Part shown: positions 35,648 to 44,916 of the stretch, in pieces
Layout of the letters: every line of letters begins with the position of its first letter
Position numbering within the stretch: the stretch's first letter is position 1
From: Paracoccus salsus
Lineage (GTDB): Bacteria > Pseudomonadota > Alphaproteobacteria > Rhodobacterales > Rhodobacteraceae
NCBI RefSeq assembly: GCF_021556615.1
Contig: NZ_JAKGGD010000008.1
Coordinates: 1 to 64,000 of the forward strand
Direction: 5' to 3'
DNA length: 64,000 bases
Program-made: the position numbers and the translations under genes
Notes under the pieces: generated by a model
The model's input: only the letters and a program-made list of their open reading frames with translations
The model's database searches: none
Told to the model about the DNA's origin: nothing

Positions 35648-36745
35648 TCAGGCGTTGAACAGGAAATGCAGCACGTCGCCGTCCTTGACCTCGTAGGTCT
35701 TGCCCTCGACGCGCAGCTTGCCGACCTCTCGCGCGCCGGCCTCGCCGTTGCCGGCGATGTAGTCGTCATAGGCGATGGTTTCGGCCCGGATGAAGCCCTT
35801 CTCGAAATCGCCGTGAATCTCGCCTGCCGCCTGCGGCGCCAGCGTCCCGCGGCGGATCGTCCAGGCCCGGGCCTCCTTGGGGCCGACGGTGAAATAGGTC
35901 TGCAGGCCCAGAAGGTCGTATCCGGCGCGGATCAGACGGTCCAGCCCGGCCTCGTCGAGGCCCATCTCGGCCAGGAACAGGGCCTGTTCCCCGGCATCGA
36001 GCTGGCTGATCTCTTCCTCGATCCGCGCAGAGATGACCACGTGGCCCATGCCCTGTGCCGCCGCCATCTCGGCCACGCGCGTGGACTGGCTGTTGCCCGT
36101 CGCGGCGCTCTCTTCCTCGACATTGCACACGAACAGGACCGGCTTCGAGGTCAGAAGCTGCAGCATGTTCCACGCCTTGCGGTCGTCCTCGGCCACCGGG
36201 ACGGACCGGGCCGGCCGGCCGTCCTCCAGCACCGCCAGCGCCTGTTTCAGCAGCCGCTCCTGCGCCACGGCTTCCTTGTCGCCACCCTTCAGCTTGCGCG
36301 CCAGGTTGGCCAGCCTGCGTTCGATCGATTCCATGTCGGCGATCATCAACTCGGTCTCGATCACCTCGGCATCGGCGATGGGATCGACGCGCCCCTCGAC
36401 ATGGGTCACGTCGCCATCCTCGAAACAGCGCAGCACATGGGCGATGGCATCCACCTCGCGGATCGTCGCAAGAAACTGGTTGCCCAGCCCCTCGCCCTTG
36501 CTGGCACCCTTCACCAGCCCGGCGATATCCACGAAGGTGATGCGGGTGGGGATGATCTGCTTGCTGCCGGCGATCGCGGCCAGCCTGTCCAGCCGCGGAT
36601 CGGGCACCGCGACCTCGCCGACATTCGGCTCGATCGTGCAGAACGGGAAATTCGCGGCCTGCGCTGCGGCCGTCCTGGTCAGCGCGTTGAACAGCGTCGA
36701 CTTGCCGACATTCGGCAGCCCCACGATCCCCATCCGAAAGCCCAT
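35648..36745 (-). CDS. ychF: Redox-regulated ATPase/GTPase YchF (Ola1)
   Basis: 365 residues. G1 GLPNVGKSTLFNALT, switch FPFCTIEPNVG, G3 VDIAGLVKGASKGEGLGN, the altered G4 (NVEEES in place of NKxD) that explains ATP preference, a coiled-coil insert (about 130-200), then a TGS domain (TYFTVGPKEARAWTIRRGT, EKGFIRAETIAYDDY). It binds ribosomes and is linked to translation and oxidative-stress control. AAAGGTTGCGAAG precedes the ATG at 36745. Confidence 0.96.
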   Translation of the reverse strand: MGFRMGIVGLPNVGKSTLFNALTRTAAAQAANFPFCTIEPNVGEVAVPDPRLDRLAAIAGSKQIIPTRITFVDIAGLVKGASKGEGLGNQFLATIREVDAIAHVLRCFEDGDVTHVEGRVDPIADAEVIETELMIADMESIERRLANLARKLKGGDKEAVAQERLLKQALAVLEDGRPARSVPVAEDDRKAWNMLQLLTSKPVLFVCNVEEESAATGNSQSTRVAEMAAAQGMGHVVISARIEEEISQLDAGEQALFLAEMGLDEAGLDRLIRAGYDLLGLQTYFTVGPKEARAWTIRRGTLAPQAAGEIHGDFEKGFIRAETIAYDDYIAGNGEAGAREVGKLRVEGKTYEVKDGDVLHFLFNA

Positions 36746-36876
36746 CTTCGCAACCTTTCCTGAATTCGGCGGTGTCTTAGGCCCCCTGCCCGCCCAAGTC
36801 CAGCCTGCCGCCCCCGATTGCACAGCACCGCCAGCCGGGCTAGTGCTGTTGCCCGACAGAGTGCAGGGGCGGGGCC

Positions 36877-37674
36877 ATGACCAGAATCGACGATACCTTC
36901 GCGCGGCTTCGGACGCAGGGCAGGAAAGCCTTCGTGACCTACATGATGGCATCGGACCCCGACGAGGCCACGGCGCTGCAGATCATGCGCGGCCTGCCCG
37001 AGGCCGGCGTCGACATCATCGAACTGGGCATGCCGTTCACCGACCCCATGGCCGATGGCCCGACGATCCAGGCGGCCGGGCAGCGCGCCCTGGCCCAGGG
37101 CGGCAGCGTCACGCGCACGCTGGCCATGCTGCGCGAGTTCCGCAAGCAGGACGATACGACGCCGGTCGTGCTGATGGGTTATTACAACCCGATCTATGCG
37201 CGCGCGGGCGGGGTCGAACAATTCCTGCGCGACGCGAAAGAGGCCGGCGTGGACGGGCTGATCGTGGTGGACCTGCCCCCGGAAGAGGATGAAGAGCTGT
37301 GCATCCCGGCCACCCGTGCCGGGCTGGACTTCATCCGGCTGGCGACGCCCACCACCGATGACCGCCGCCTGCCGGCGGTGGTCAGGAACATTTCGGGCTT
37401 TGTCTATTACGTCAGCGTCACCGGCATCACCGGCGGAGCCGCCGCCAACGCCGCCGAGGTCGCCCCCGAGGTCGAACGCATCCGCAGCGCCGCCAATCTG
37501 CCGGTGGTCGTGGGCTTCGGCATCTCGACCCCCGAGGCGGCCGAGCAGATCGCGCGTGTCGCGGATGGCTGCGTCGTGGGCAGTGCCATCGTCAAGCGAA
37601 TCGGAGAAGGCCGTCCGGTCGCCGAGATCCTCGATTTCGTGCGCGATCTGGCGGCAGGCGCGCATCGCGGCTGA
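36877..37674 (+). CDS. trpA: Tryptophan synthase alpha chain
   Basis: 265 residues. It cleaves indole-3-glycerol phosphate to indole in the TrpA2B2 complex. Family blocks: [30 protein letters not shown] (catalytic Glu and Asp), [18 protein letters not shown] [31 protein letters not shown] and [11 protein letters not shown]. It stands apart from other trp genes in this window. The next gene begins inside its stop codon (TGATG). Confidence 0.97.
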   Translation: MTRIDDTFARLRTQGRKAFVTYMMASDPDEATALQIMRGLPEAGVDIIELGMPFTDPMADGPTIQAAGQRALAQGGSVTRTLAMLREFRKQDDTTPVVLMGYYNPIYARAGGVEQFLRDAKEAGVDGLIVVDLPPEEDEELCIPATRAGLDFIRLATPTTDDRRLPAVVRNISGFVYYVSVTGITGGAAANAAEVAPEVERIRSAANLPVVVGFGISTPEAAEQIARVADGCVVGSAIVKRIGEGRPVAEILDFVRDLAAGAHRG

Positions 37675-38240
37675 TGGTGCCGGCATCGCCAGCCTTCGAC
37701 CATGTGGCGATTGCCACACGAGACCTCGATGAAGGCGCTGCGTGGTTGGCCGAACGCCTGGGTGTCGCCCCACAGCCGGGCGGTCGCCACCCCTTGATGG
37801 GCACGCACAACCGGTTGCTTTCTCTCGGGCCGGGCGAATACCTGGAACTGATCGCGATCGACCCCGGCGCCGCCGCACCCGCCCATCCGCGCTGGTTCGG
37901 GCTGGACCGTTTCCACGGCCCGCCCCGGATCGCGGGCTGGGTGATGCGCCAGTCACCGCTTGTCGCGCCCGCCGGAACGACCGTGGCAGAGGCGAGCCGT
38001 GGCGATCTGCGCTGGCGGATCACCATCCCCGACGCCGGCCAGATGCCCGGTGACGGCGCCGTGCCGATGCGCATCGACTGGGAAAACGGCGCCCATCCCG
38101 GCCAATCGCTGCCCGATCACGGTCTGCGGCTGGCGCGGCTCGATCTGCCTCTGGGACGGATGCCTTGCGCCGATCCGCGGCTGGGACCCGGTCCTTTTGC
38201 CGTGCATGTCCTCACGCCCGGCGGCATCGTCGCGCTGTGA
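37674..38240 (+). CDS. VOC/glyoxalase-like domain protein
   Basis: 188 residues. N-terminal FDHVAIATRDLDEGAAWLAE and HPLMGTHNRLLSLGPGEYLE form a vicinal-oxygen-chelate half with metal-type His and Glu; a second degenerate half follows. It corresponds to the glyoxalase-like family (PF13468) found as single genes in many alphaproteobacteria, of unknown reaction. Start ATG overlaps the trpA stop by one base, so it is translationally coupled, but a role in tryptophan synthesis is not implied. Confidence 0.82.
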   Translation: MVPASPAFDHVAIATRDLDEGAAWLAERLGVAPQPGGRHPLMGTHNRLLSLGPGEYLELIAIDPGAAAPAHPRWFGLDRFHGPPRIAGWVMRQSPLVAPAGTTVAEASRGDLRWRITIPDAGQMPGDGAVPMRIDWENGAHPGQSLPDHGLRLARLDLPLGRMPCADPRLGPGPFAVHVLTPGGIVAL

Positions 38241-38344
38241 TGTCCGCACACTCGCGCCGCCTGGCGGGCTGCGGCGTTCTGACAGGGTCCGATCGCGCCC
38301 GCCGCCCCTACCGCAAAACCCCGATCCCGGTTAGTCTGACATTG

Positions 38345-39073
38345 ATGGATACGCGCCCCACCCAGGCTCCCTGCCCCAACCTGCCGAAGCCTCGCAGCTT
38401 CTGGCAGCGCATGGGCGACCGCATGGCGGCGATGCTGGGGCGGCAAGGGGCCGTGACCCCGCCCGAACGCTCGGTCGCCTTCACCATCGCGGTGATCGCT
38501 CTGGGCGCCAAGCTTGCCAAGGCCGATGGCTCGGTCGCGCGATCCGAAGTCGCGGCCTTCCGCCGCGTCTTCATCATTCCGCGCGCCGAGGAAAGGAACG
38601 CCGCCCGCGTCTTTGACCTGGCGCGGCAGGACGTGGCGGGATTCGACGCCTGGGCGCGGCGGATCGCCGCCATGTTTCCCGCTGGCGATCCGGTGCTGAC
38701 CGACGTTCTGGAAGGCCTGTGCATCATCGCCGTGGCCGATGGCGACATGCACGCCGCCGAGATCGCCTTCATCGACGAGGTCGGGCGGATCTTCGGCCTT
38801 GCACCGGCGCAGATCGTGGCGATCCGCACCCGGCATGATCCCAAGGCCGGCTGTCCTCCCTGTGATGTCCTGGGAATCGCCCCCGACACGCCGCTGCCCG
38901 AGGCCCGCAAACGCTGGCGTGATCTGGTCCGCGAGGCGCATCCCGACCGCGCCATCGCGCGCGGTCTGCCGCCCGAGGCCGTGCGTCTGGCGGAAGCCCG
39001 CACCCGCCGCATCAACGAGGCGTGGGAGAGGTTCCGGGCGCTGCATCAAGGCGGCACCCAGAGCCCCGTCTGA
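38345..39073 (+). CDS. DjlA-like TerB/DnaJ-domain protein
   Basis: 242 residues. Residues 40-155 form a TerB-like helical domain (VAFTIAVIALGAKLAKADG, RSEVAAFRRVF, GLCIIAVADGDMHAAEIAFI). Residues 175-235 form a J domain (CDVLGIAPDTPLPEARKRWR, REAHPDRAIARG with the HPD motif, INEAWERFRAL). DjlA proteins are co-chaperones that stimulate DnaK; this one lacks an evident membrane anchor. The upstream sequence shows no strong ribosome-binding site for the ATG at 38345. Confidence 0.85.
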   Translation: MDTRPTQAPCPNLPKPRSFWQRMGDRMAAMLGRQGAVTPPERSVAFTIAVIALGAKLAKADGSVARSEVAAFRRVFIIPRAEERNAARVFDLARQDVAGFDAWARRIAAMFPAGDPVLTDVLEGLCIIAVADGDMHAAEIAFIDEVGRIFGLAPAQIVAIRTRHDPKAGCPPCDVLGIAPDTPLPEARKRWRDLVREAHPDRAIARGLPPEAVRLAEARTRRINEAWERFRALHQGGTQSPV

Positions 39074-39131
39074 AGCGGTTGTAGGCCCCACGCCGCAAGG
39101 CTACAGTGACGCCGCAACAGCCGGGTGGCGG

Positions 39132-40913
39132 ATGAGCGAGACACAACAGGTTTACCAGGTCCTTGCCCGGAAATACCGGCCCGAGACCTTTGGCGATCTG
39201 GTCGGTCAGGACCCGATGGTCCGCACCCTGAAGAACGCCTTCGCCGCTGACCGCATCGCGCAGGCCTTCATCATGACCGGCATCCGCGGAACCGGAAAGA
39301 CCACCACCGCGCGGATCATTGCCAAGGGCATGAACTGCATCGGAGCCGATGGTCAGGGCGGCCCGACGACCCAGCCCTGTGGCACGTGTGAACACTGCAT
39401 CGCCATCAGCGAGGGCCGTCACGTCGATGTGATGGAAATGGACGCCGCCTCGCGAACCGGCGTGAACGATATCCGCGAAATCATTGAATCCGTTCACTAT
39501 CGAGCAGCCTCTGCCCGATTCAAGATCTACATCATCGACGAAGTCCACATGCTTTCGACCAGCGCGTTCAACGCGCTGCTGAAGACGCTCGAGGAACCGC
39601 CCCCGCATGTGAAATTCATCTTCGCCACGACCGAGATCCGCAAGGTGCCGGTCACCGTCCTGTCGCGCTGCCAGCGTTTCGACCTGCGCCGGATCGAGCC
39701 CGAGGTGATGATCGCGCTGCTGCGCCGCATCGCGTCTGCGGAAAACGCGCAGATCACCGATGACGCCCTGGCGTTGATCACCCGCGCCGCCGAGGGGTCC
39801 GCCCGCGACGCCACCAGCCTTCTGGACCAGGCCATCAGCCACGGCGCAGGCGAAACCGGCGCCGATCAGGTTCGCGCGATGCTGGGCCTGGCCGATCGCG
39901 GCCGGGTCATCGACCTGTTCGAGATGATCCTGCGCGGCGACGCCGCAGCCGCGCTGACCGAACTGCAATCCCAATATGCCGACGGGGCCGATCCGGTCGC
40001 GGTGCTGCGCGATCTGGCCGAGATCACGCATTGGATCTCGGTTGTCAAGATCACGCCTGAAGCCATTGACGATCCGACGATTTCTCCGGACGAACGGCTG
40101 CGCGGCCAGAGCCTGGCCGAGCGGCTGGCGATGCGTGTTCTGACCCGCCTGTGGCAGATGCTGCTGAAGGCGCTGGACGAGGTCTCGGCCGCGCCCAACG
40201 CGATGATGGCCGCCGAGATGGCGATCATCCGCCTGACCCATGTCGCCGACCTGCCCGATCCCGGGGCGCTGATCCGCAAGGTTCAGCAGTCGCAGGCGGC
40301 CGGTGAGTTCAGCCGCCAATCCGCGCCGTCGCATGGCGGCCAGCAAGCGCCGCAGGCGGTCGCCCGCACGGCTTTGCCCGTCAGCCCGCAGCGCAGCGGA
40401 GCAGCAACCGCGCTTGCCCTCTCTCCGGATGCGTTCGCGGCGTTCCCCGACTTCGCCTCGGTGCTGGATCTGATCCGCCGCATGGGCGACATGCTGCTGC
40501 TGGTGCAGGTTGAAAACCACGTCGCGCTGGTCCGCTACAGCCCAGGACGGATCGAGTTCGAACCGCGCGCCAACGCTCCCGCCGATCTGGCGCAGCGGCT
40601 TGGCGAACGCCTGCGCGGCTGGTGCGGGGGTCAGCGTTGGGCGGTCACCGTCTCGAACGGCGGCGGCGCCTTGACGATCGCCCAGCAGCGCGACGTCGAG
40701 ATGGAAAAGGCCCGCAAGCGGGCGCTGGACCTGCCGATCGTTCAGCAGGTGCTGGCCAGCTTTCCGCAGGCGCGGCTGAAGAAGGTCAGCCGGATCGTCA
40801 CTGATCCGGACATTCCCGAAAGCATCGCGGCCGAAGGCGCCGCGAACCCGCATGACACCAAGGGTCCCCTCGCCGAAGTCGAGGAGTGGGACCCGTTCGA
40901 GGATGAGGATTAG
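39132..40913 (+). CDS. dnaX: DNA polymerase III subunit gamma/tau
   Basis: 593 residues. Clamp-loader AAA+ core: Walker A GIRGTGKTTTARII, zinc module NCIGADG...CGTCEHC, Walker B IYIIDEVHML, sensor VKFIFATTE and LSRCQRFDLRRI, lid and collar domains to about 370. The linker is short and the tau-like C-terminal domain (about 420-590, SVLDLIRRMGDMLLLVQVEN) should contact the polymerase. No slippery A-run for a gamma-producing frameshift is seen. First gene of dnaX-ybaB-recR. Confidence 0.96.
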   Translation: MSETQQVYQVLARKYRPETFGDLVGQDPMVRTLKNAFAADRIAQAFIMTGIRGTGKTTTARIIAKGMNCIGADGQGGPTTQPCGTCEHCIAISEGRHVDVMEMDAASRTGVNDIREIIESVHYRAASARFKIYIIDEVHMLSTSAFNALLKTLEEPPPHVKFIFATTEIRKVPVTVLSRCQRFDLRRIEPEVMIALLRRIASAENAQITDDALALITRAAEGSARDATSLLDQAISHGAGETGADQVRAMLGLADRGRVIDLFEMILRGDAAAALTELQSQYADGADPVAVLRDLAEITHWISVVKITPEAIDDPTISPDERLRGQSLAERLAMRVLTRLWQMLLKALDEVSAAPNAMMAAEMAIIRLTHVADLPDPGALIRKVQQSQAAGEFSRQSAPSHGGQQAPQAVARTALPVSPQRSGAATALALSPDAFAAFPDFASVLDLIRRMGDMLLLVQVENHVALVRYSPGRIEFEPRANAPADLAQRLGERLRGWCGGQRWAVTVSNGGGALTIAQQRDVEMEKARKRALDLPIVQQVLASFPQARLKKVSRIVTDPDIPESIAAEGAANPHDTKGPLAEVEEWDPFEDED

Positions 40914-40916
40914 ACC

Positions 40917-41261
40917 ATGATGAAGGGTTTGGGCGGACTTGGCGACATGACCAAGATGATGAAGGCCGCCAAGGACATGCAGGATCGCATGCAGAAGATG
41001 CAGGAGGATCTGGGAAAGGTCACCGTGACGGGCGAATCCGGCGCGGGACTGGTCAAGGCCAGCTGCACGGCCAAGGGCGAACTGACCGCGCTGGACATCG
41101 ACCCGTCGATCTTCCAACCCAGCGAGAAAGAGGTCGTCGAGGACCTGATCCTGGCTGCGATCAAGGACGCTCAGCGCCGCGCTCAGGACAGGATGCAGTC
41201 GGAAATGGGTCGGATCACGCAGGAACTCGGCCTGCCCGCCGGCATGACGTTTCCATTCTGA
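40917..41261 (+). CDS. YbaB/EbfC nucleoid-associated protein
   Basis: 114 residues. Met-rich start MMKGLGGLGDMTKMMKAAKD, then MQKMQEDLGKVTVTGESGAG, VKASCTAKGELTALDIDPS and an amphipathic C-terminal helix (DAQRRAQDRMQSEMGRIT), ending LPAGMTFPF. Dimeric DNA-binding protein. It starts 3 nt after the dnaX stop; the dnaX-ybaB-recR order is conserved across bacteria. Confidence 0.95.
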   Translation: MMKGLGGLGDMTKMMKAAKDMQDRMQKMQEDLGKVTVTGESGAGLVKASCTAKGELTALDIDPSIFQPSEKEVVEDLILAAIKDAQRRAQDRMQSEMGRITQELGLPAGMTFPF

Positions 41262-41278
41262 GACGATGATCGCGGATC

Positions 41279-41878
41279 ATGGCTGAGGGCGGCGACGACA
41301 TCCAGATGCTGATCGGTTTGCTGGCGCGACTGCCCGGGCTGGGACCGCGCTCGGCCCGCCGGATCGTGCTGCACCTGATCCGCAAGCGCAGCGGCCAGAT
41401 GACGCAACTGGCGCAGTTGCTGGACAGCGTGGCAAGCACGTCGCGCGAATGCCTGATCTGCGGCAACATCACCGATCGTGACACCTGCGCGATCTGCGCC
41501 GACCCTGCTCGCGCCAATGGCGAGATCTGCGTGGTCGAGAACGTGGCCGACCTCTGGGCTCTGGAACGCGGCCACGCCTTCCGCGGCCGCTATCACGTCC
41601 TCGGCGGCACATTGTCGGCACTGGACGAGATCGGCCCCGAGGATCTGGGCATCCCCGGCCTGCTCGACCGCGTCCGCCACGACCAGATCCGCGAGGTCAT
41701 CCTCGCGCTCAACGCCACCGTGGACGGCCAGACCACCGCGCACTACATCGCGGACGCACTGGAAGGCAGCGGTGTCGCCATCACCGGCCTCGCCCAGGGT
41801 GTGCCGATCGGCGGCGAGCTTGACTATCTCGACGACGGCACGATCAGCGCCGCGCTGCGCGCCCGCCGCAGATTGTGA
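41279..41878 (+). CDS. recR: Recombination mediator RecR
   Basis: 199 residues. Helix-hairpin-helix [18 protein letters not shown], zinc finger [19 protein letters not shown] (C4), Toprim segment [34 protein letters not shown] and the C-terminal Walker-B-like [21 protein letters not shown]. It works with RecO and RecF to load RecA on gapped DNA. Third gene of the dnaX operon; a strong hairpin follows the stop. Confidence 0.96.
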   Translation: MAEGGDDIQMLIGLLARLPGLGPRSARRIVLHLIRKRSGQMTQLAQLLDSVASTSRECLICGNITDRDTCAICADPARANGEICVVENVADLWALERGHAFRGRYHVLGGTLSALDEIGPEDLGIPGLLDRVRHDQIREVILALNATVDGQTTAHYIADALEGSGVAITGLAQGVPIGGELDYLDDGTISAALRARRRL

Positions 41879-41880
41879 CA

Positions 41881-41914
41881 GCAAAGGGGCGACCCGGCCG
41901 GACCGCCCCTTTGC
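41881..41914 (+). terminator. Terminator hairpin after recR
   Basis: GCAAAGGGGCG (41881-41891) pairs perfectly with CGCCCCTTTGC (41904-41914) over 12 nt, starting 3 nt after the recR stop. It ends the dnaX-ybaB-recR transcript. The U-run is weak. Confidence 0.7.
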
Positions 41915-41942
41915 ACTGGTTCTCAGATATCCTGCAGGGGGT

Positions 41943-41965
41943 CTGGGGGACGCAAAGTCCCCCAG
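41943..41965 (-). terminator. Hairpin at the end of the hsp20 gene
   Basis: CTGGGGGAC (41943-41951) pairs with GTCCCCCAG (41957-41965) around GCAAA, 20 nt beyond the hsp20 stop. A GC-stem of this type is common as a terminator in this bacterial group. Confidence 0.6.
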
Positions 41966-41984
41966 CCATCGCGGGACGCCGGAA

Positions 41985-42437
41985 TCAGGCGTCCAGCTTT
42001 TCCACCTTGGAGGCGGATTTGGCGATCTCGATCCGCCGCGGCTTCAGCGCCTCGGGGATCTCGCGCACCAGATCGATATGCAGCATGCCGTCGACATGGC
42101 TGGCGCCATCGACACGGACATGATCGGCCAGGGTGAACTTCCGCTCGAAGGCGCGGGTCGCGATGCCGCGATGCAGATAGTTGCGGCTCTCGTCCTCTTC
42201 GGCCCTCTGCGCCGAGACGATGACGGCGCCATCCCGGATCTCGACGCTCAGATCATCGGCGGCAAAGCCGGCCACGGCGATCGAGATGCGATAGGTGTCA
42301 TCGCCGGTCTTCTCGATATTGTAGGGTGGATAGGTGGGGGCCGAGACATCGGCCGACATGGCGCGGTCCACGACATCGGCCAGACGGTCAAAGCCGACGG
42401 ACGCACGGTAGAGCGGGGTCAGATCGAAGTTACGCAT
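41985..42437 (-). CDS. Hsp20-family small heat shock protein (IbpA-like)
   Basis: 150 residues. N-terminal arm RNFDLTPLYRASVGFDRLAD, alpha-crystallin domain about 35-130 (PPYNIEKTGDDTYRISIAVA, RAEEDESRNYLHRGIATRAF, RKFTLADHVRVDGASHVDG), C-terminal tail RRIEIAKS. The class A (IbpA) form binds unfolding proteins. A single gene. No clear sigma-32 promoter or ROSE-type thermometer stem is evident in the short leader (42438-42553). Confidence 0.94.
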   Translation of the reverse strand: MRNFDLTPLYRASVGFDRLADVVDRAMSADVSAPTYPPYNIEKTGDDTYRISIAVAGFAADDLSVEIRDGAVIVSAQRAEEDESRNYLHRGIATRAFERKFTLADHVRVDGASHVDGMLHIDLVREIPEALKPRRIEIAKSASKVEKLDA

Positions 42438-42553
42438 GGGTCACATCCTCTCTCGTAAGCGATGCAAGTTGTTGCCCCCCGATCGCCGGGCGGGCAGTTC
42501 ACGGCGCCTTTCAGGCCGCCGATATCAAGGATGTAGGCGCGTGAATCGGCGGT

Positions 42554-43873
42554 TCAAGACCCTGAAATGCGCGATTCTGCGGTCCTCAGAGCGGGCGGGC
42601 GCGGCCCGCCCGTCGCCCAGTCGAGCAACTGGACCGTATGCACCACCGGCAGCTCCGTCGCGCCGCCGATCTGCATCATGCAGCCTATATTTCCGGCCGC
42701 GATGACCTGCGGAGCGGTCGCCTCCAGCGTCGCGACCTTGCGGTGCTTCAACTCCTCCGACAGCGCGGGCTGAAGCAGGTTGTAGGTCCCGGCCGACCCG
42801 CAGCACAGATGCGCGTTTTCGGGCTCGACGATCTGGAACCCGGCCTGGGCCAGCAGCGATTTGGGCGCGGTCCTGATCTGCTGGCCATGTTGCAGCGAGC
42901 AGGCGGAATGATAGGCGACGCGCGTGCCCTCGCCCTCGGCCCGGCTGCGCCGGGGCAGACCCAGCGTCTCGAGGAACTCGGTCACGTCCTTGGCCAGCGC
43001 GGACACCCGCGCCGCATCGGGTGCGATCTCGTCGTTCTCGAACAGATGGCCGTAATCCTTGATCGTCGTGCCGCAGCCCGAGGTGTTGATCACGATCGCG
43101 TCCAGCTTGCCGTCAGCCTCGATCGCCAGCAGGCGGGCGATGCTGTCGCTGGCGCTGGCCTTGGCGTCGGCCTCCTTGCCCATATGCAGCGTCAGCGCGC
43201 CGCAGCAGCCGAATTTTTCCGGGATCACCACCTCGCAGCCCGCCCGGCGCAGCAGCCGGATGGTGGCGTCGTTGATCTCGGTGTCGAGGGCGCGCTGCGC
43301 GCAGCCGATCATCAGCGCGACCCTGGCGCGGCGTTCGCCGATCGCCGGAAAGGTCTGGCCGTCATCGTTGCGGCTGACCGGCGGGATATCCCGCGGCGCC
43401 ATCGCCAGCATCGCCCGCACCCGCGCATCCGGGATCAGCCGCGCAAAGGGCCGCGCCAGTTTCGCCCCGAACAGCGCCAGCCGGAAACGCCGCGGATACG
43501 GGATCACGGTCTTCAGCATCCAGCGCATGGCCCGGTCGCGCCAGGGCCGGCGATAGGTTTTCTCGATATGGACGCGGGCGTGATCGACCAGGTGCATGTA
43601 GTTGACCCCCGAGGGGCAGGTCGTCATGCAGCTGAGGCAGGACAGGCAGCGATCGATATGCCTGACGGTCTTCTCGTCGGCCGGCCGGCCGGCTTCCAGC
43701 ATGTCCTTGATCAGATAGATCCGGCCGCGCGGGCTGTCCAGCTCATCGCCCAGAACCTGATAGGTCGGGCATGTCGCCGTGCAGAAGCCGCAATGCACGC
43801 AGGTTCGCAGAATCCTGTTGGAACGCGCGGTGGCCGGGTCCTTCAACTGTTCAGGCGTGAAGCTGGTCTGCAT
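42554..43873 (-). CDS. glcF: Glycolate oxidase iron-sulfur subunit GlcF
   Basis: 439 residues. Two [4Fe-4S] motifs: CVHCGFCTATCPTY (about 25-38) and CLSCLSCMTTCPSG (about 76-89), then two CCG domains (GCAQRALD...FGCCGALTLHMG; YHSACSLQHGQQ...HLCCGSAGTY). It passes electrons from the flavin subunits GlcD and GlcE to the quinone pool. The ATG at 43873 overlaps the glcE stop (TGATG). A 9-bp stem (42592-42600 with 42604-42612) lies in the final codons. Confidence 0.95.
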   Translation of the reverse strand: MQTSFTPEQLKDPATARSNRILRTCVHCGFCTATCPTYQVLGDELDSPRGRIYLIKDMLEAGRPADEKTVRHIDRCLSCLSCMTTCPSGVNYMHLVDHARVHIEKTYRRPWRDRAMRWMLKTVIPYPRRFRLALFGAKLARPFARLIPDARVRAMLAMAPRDIPPVSRNDDGQTFPAIGERRARVALMIGCAQRALDTEINDATIRLLRRAGCEVVIPEKFGCCGALTLHMGKEADAKASASDSIARLLAIEADGKLDAIVINTSGCGTTIKDYGHLFENDEIAPDAARVSALAKDVTEFLETLGLPRRSRAEGEGTRVAYHSACSLQHGQQIRTAPKSLLAQAGFQIVEPENAHLCCGSAGTYNLLQPALSEELKHRKVATLEATAPQVIAAGNIGCMMQIGGATELPVVHTVQLLDWATGGPRPPALRTAESRISGS

Positions 43874-44916
43874 CAGTCGGCCCCCAGGAAGATGCCGCGC
43901 GGGTCGAATTTCCGGCGCAAACCGGCGTCCAGGCGGCGGGTCATCGGATCGGGCGCAGGCAGGACCATCGGGGCGGCGCCGGTCACGCGTCTTGCATGAC
44001 CCTCGAAACGCGGAAGTTGCGGCAGTTCGCCCTCGGGCAGGCGCACATGGATCAGCGCGCCGCCCCAGTCCAGCGACACGGGCCGAGGCAGCGTCGCCAG
44101 GATCGATGCCGCCGCGCCTGGCCGACAGACGATGCGCCACAGGTCGCCGTCGCCATCGCGCGCCTCGGGCCAGGCAAGACGCGGCCAGGGGTCGTCATCG
44201 ACCTCGGCAACCTCGCCGTGCTGCGAAAGCCGGTCGCGCAGCCCGGTCGCGCGGATCGCGACCGATCCCTCCAGCCCTTCAAGCCGGATGAGCGCGCCGC
44301 GGTCCGGCAGCCAGGCCGCGCCGCTGACCTCGAACGGACCGACAAGCGCGGCGGTCAGCGCGGGCAGCGCGTCAGCGGCCTCCAGATCCGGCAGGCAGAG
44401 GGTACGGCGGACGGGCGGCATGGGCATGGTCCGCAGGGACAGTTCGGTCAGCGCGCCCAGCTGGCCGCGGCTGCCAGCCATCAGCTTGACCAGATCGTAG
44501 CCGGTGACATTCTTCATCACCCGCCCGCCATTCCGGACGATCTCGCCCTGCCCGTCGACGAAACGCACACCGATCAGCGCGTCGCGCGCAGCCCCGGCCT
44601 GGACGCGACGCGGCCCCGAGGCGTTGGCGGCGATCACCCCGCCGATGGTCGAGCCGGGCTCGCCGCCGGGTTCGAAACCCAGCATCTGGCCCTCGGCCGC
44701 AAGCATCTGGTGAACCGTCGCCAGCGGCGTCCCCGCGCGCACGACAAGGGTCAGAGCCGCCGGTTCGTAAAGCGTGACGCCGGTCAGCGCGGACAGATCC
44801 AGCCGCGGGGCCTGCCCTTCGCCCGGACGCAGCCGGGTACCGCCGCCGGTGATCGACATCGGCTCGCGCGCGGCGCGGATCGTTTCGGCAAGCGCCGCCT
44901 CGCTGTCAGGCCGCAT
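43873..44916 (-). CDS. glcE: Glycolate oxidase subunit GlcE
   Basis: 347 residues, a shortened FAD-binding PCMH protein: SITGGGTRLRPGEG, LVVRAGTPLATVHQMLAAEG, GGEPGSTIGGVIAANASGPR, RNGGRVMKNVTGYDLVKLMA and a C-terminal RRLDAGLRRKFDPRGIFLG. Partner of GlcD and GlcF. The ATG at 44916 lies within the last codons of glcD (11-nt overlap); a start 15 codons earlier would sit deeper in glcD and adds no conserved residues. Confidence 0.94.
   Translation of the reverse strand: MRPDSEAALAETIRAAREPMSITGGGTRLRPGEGQAPRLDLSALTGVTLYEPAALTLVVRAGTPLATVHQMLAAEGQMLGFEPGGEPGSTIGGVIAANASGPRRVQAGAARDALIGVRFVDGQGEIVRNGGRVMKNVTGYDLVKLMAGSRGQLGALTELSLRTMPMPPVRRTLCLPDLEAADALPALTAALVGPFEVSGAAWLPDRGALIRLEGLEGSVAIRATGLRDRLSQHGEVAEVDDDPWPRLAWPEARDGDGDLWRIVCRPGAAASILATLPRPVSLDWGGALIHVRLPEGELPQLPRFEGHARRVTGAAPMVLPAPDPMTRRLDAGLRRKFDPRGIFLGAD

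Noticed and set aside
39074..39131. SRP RNA next to dnaX
   Set aside because: The gap is only 58 nt and lacks the conserved GGAAGCAG-type core.
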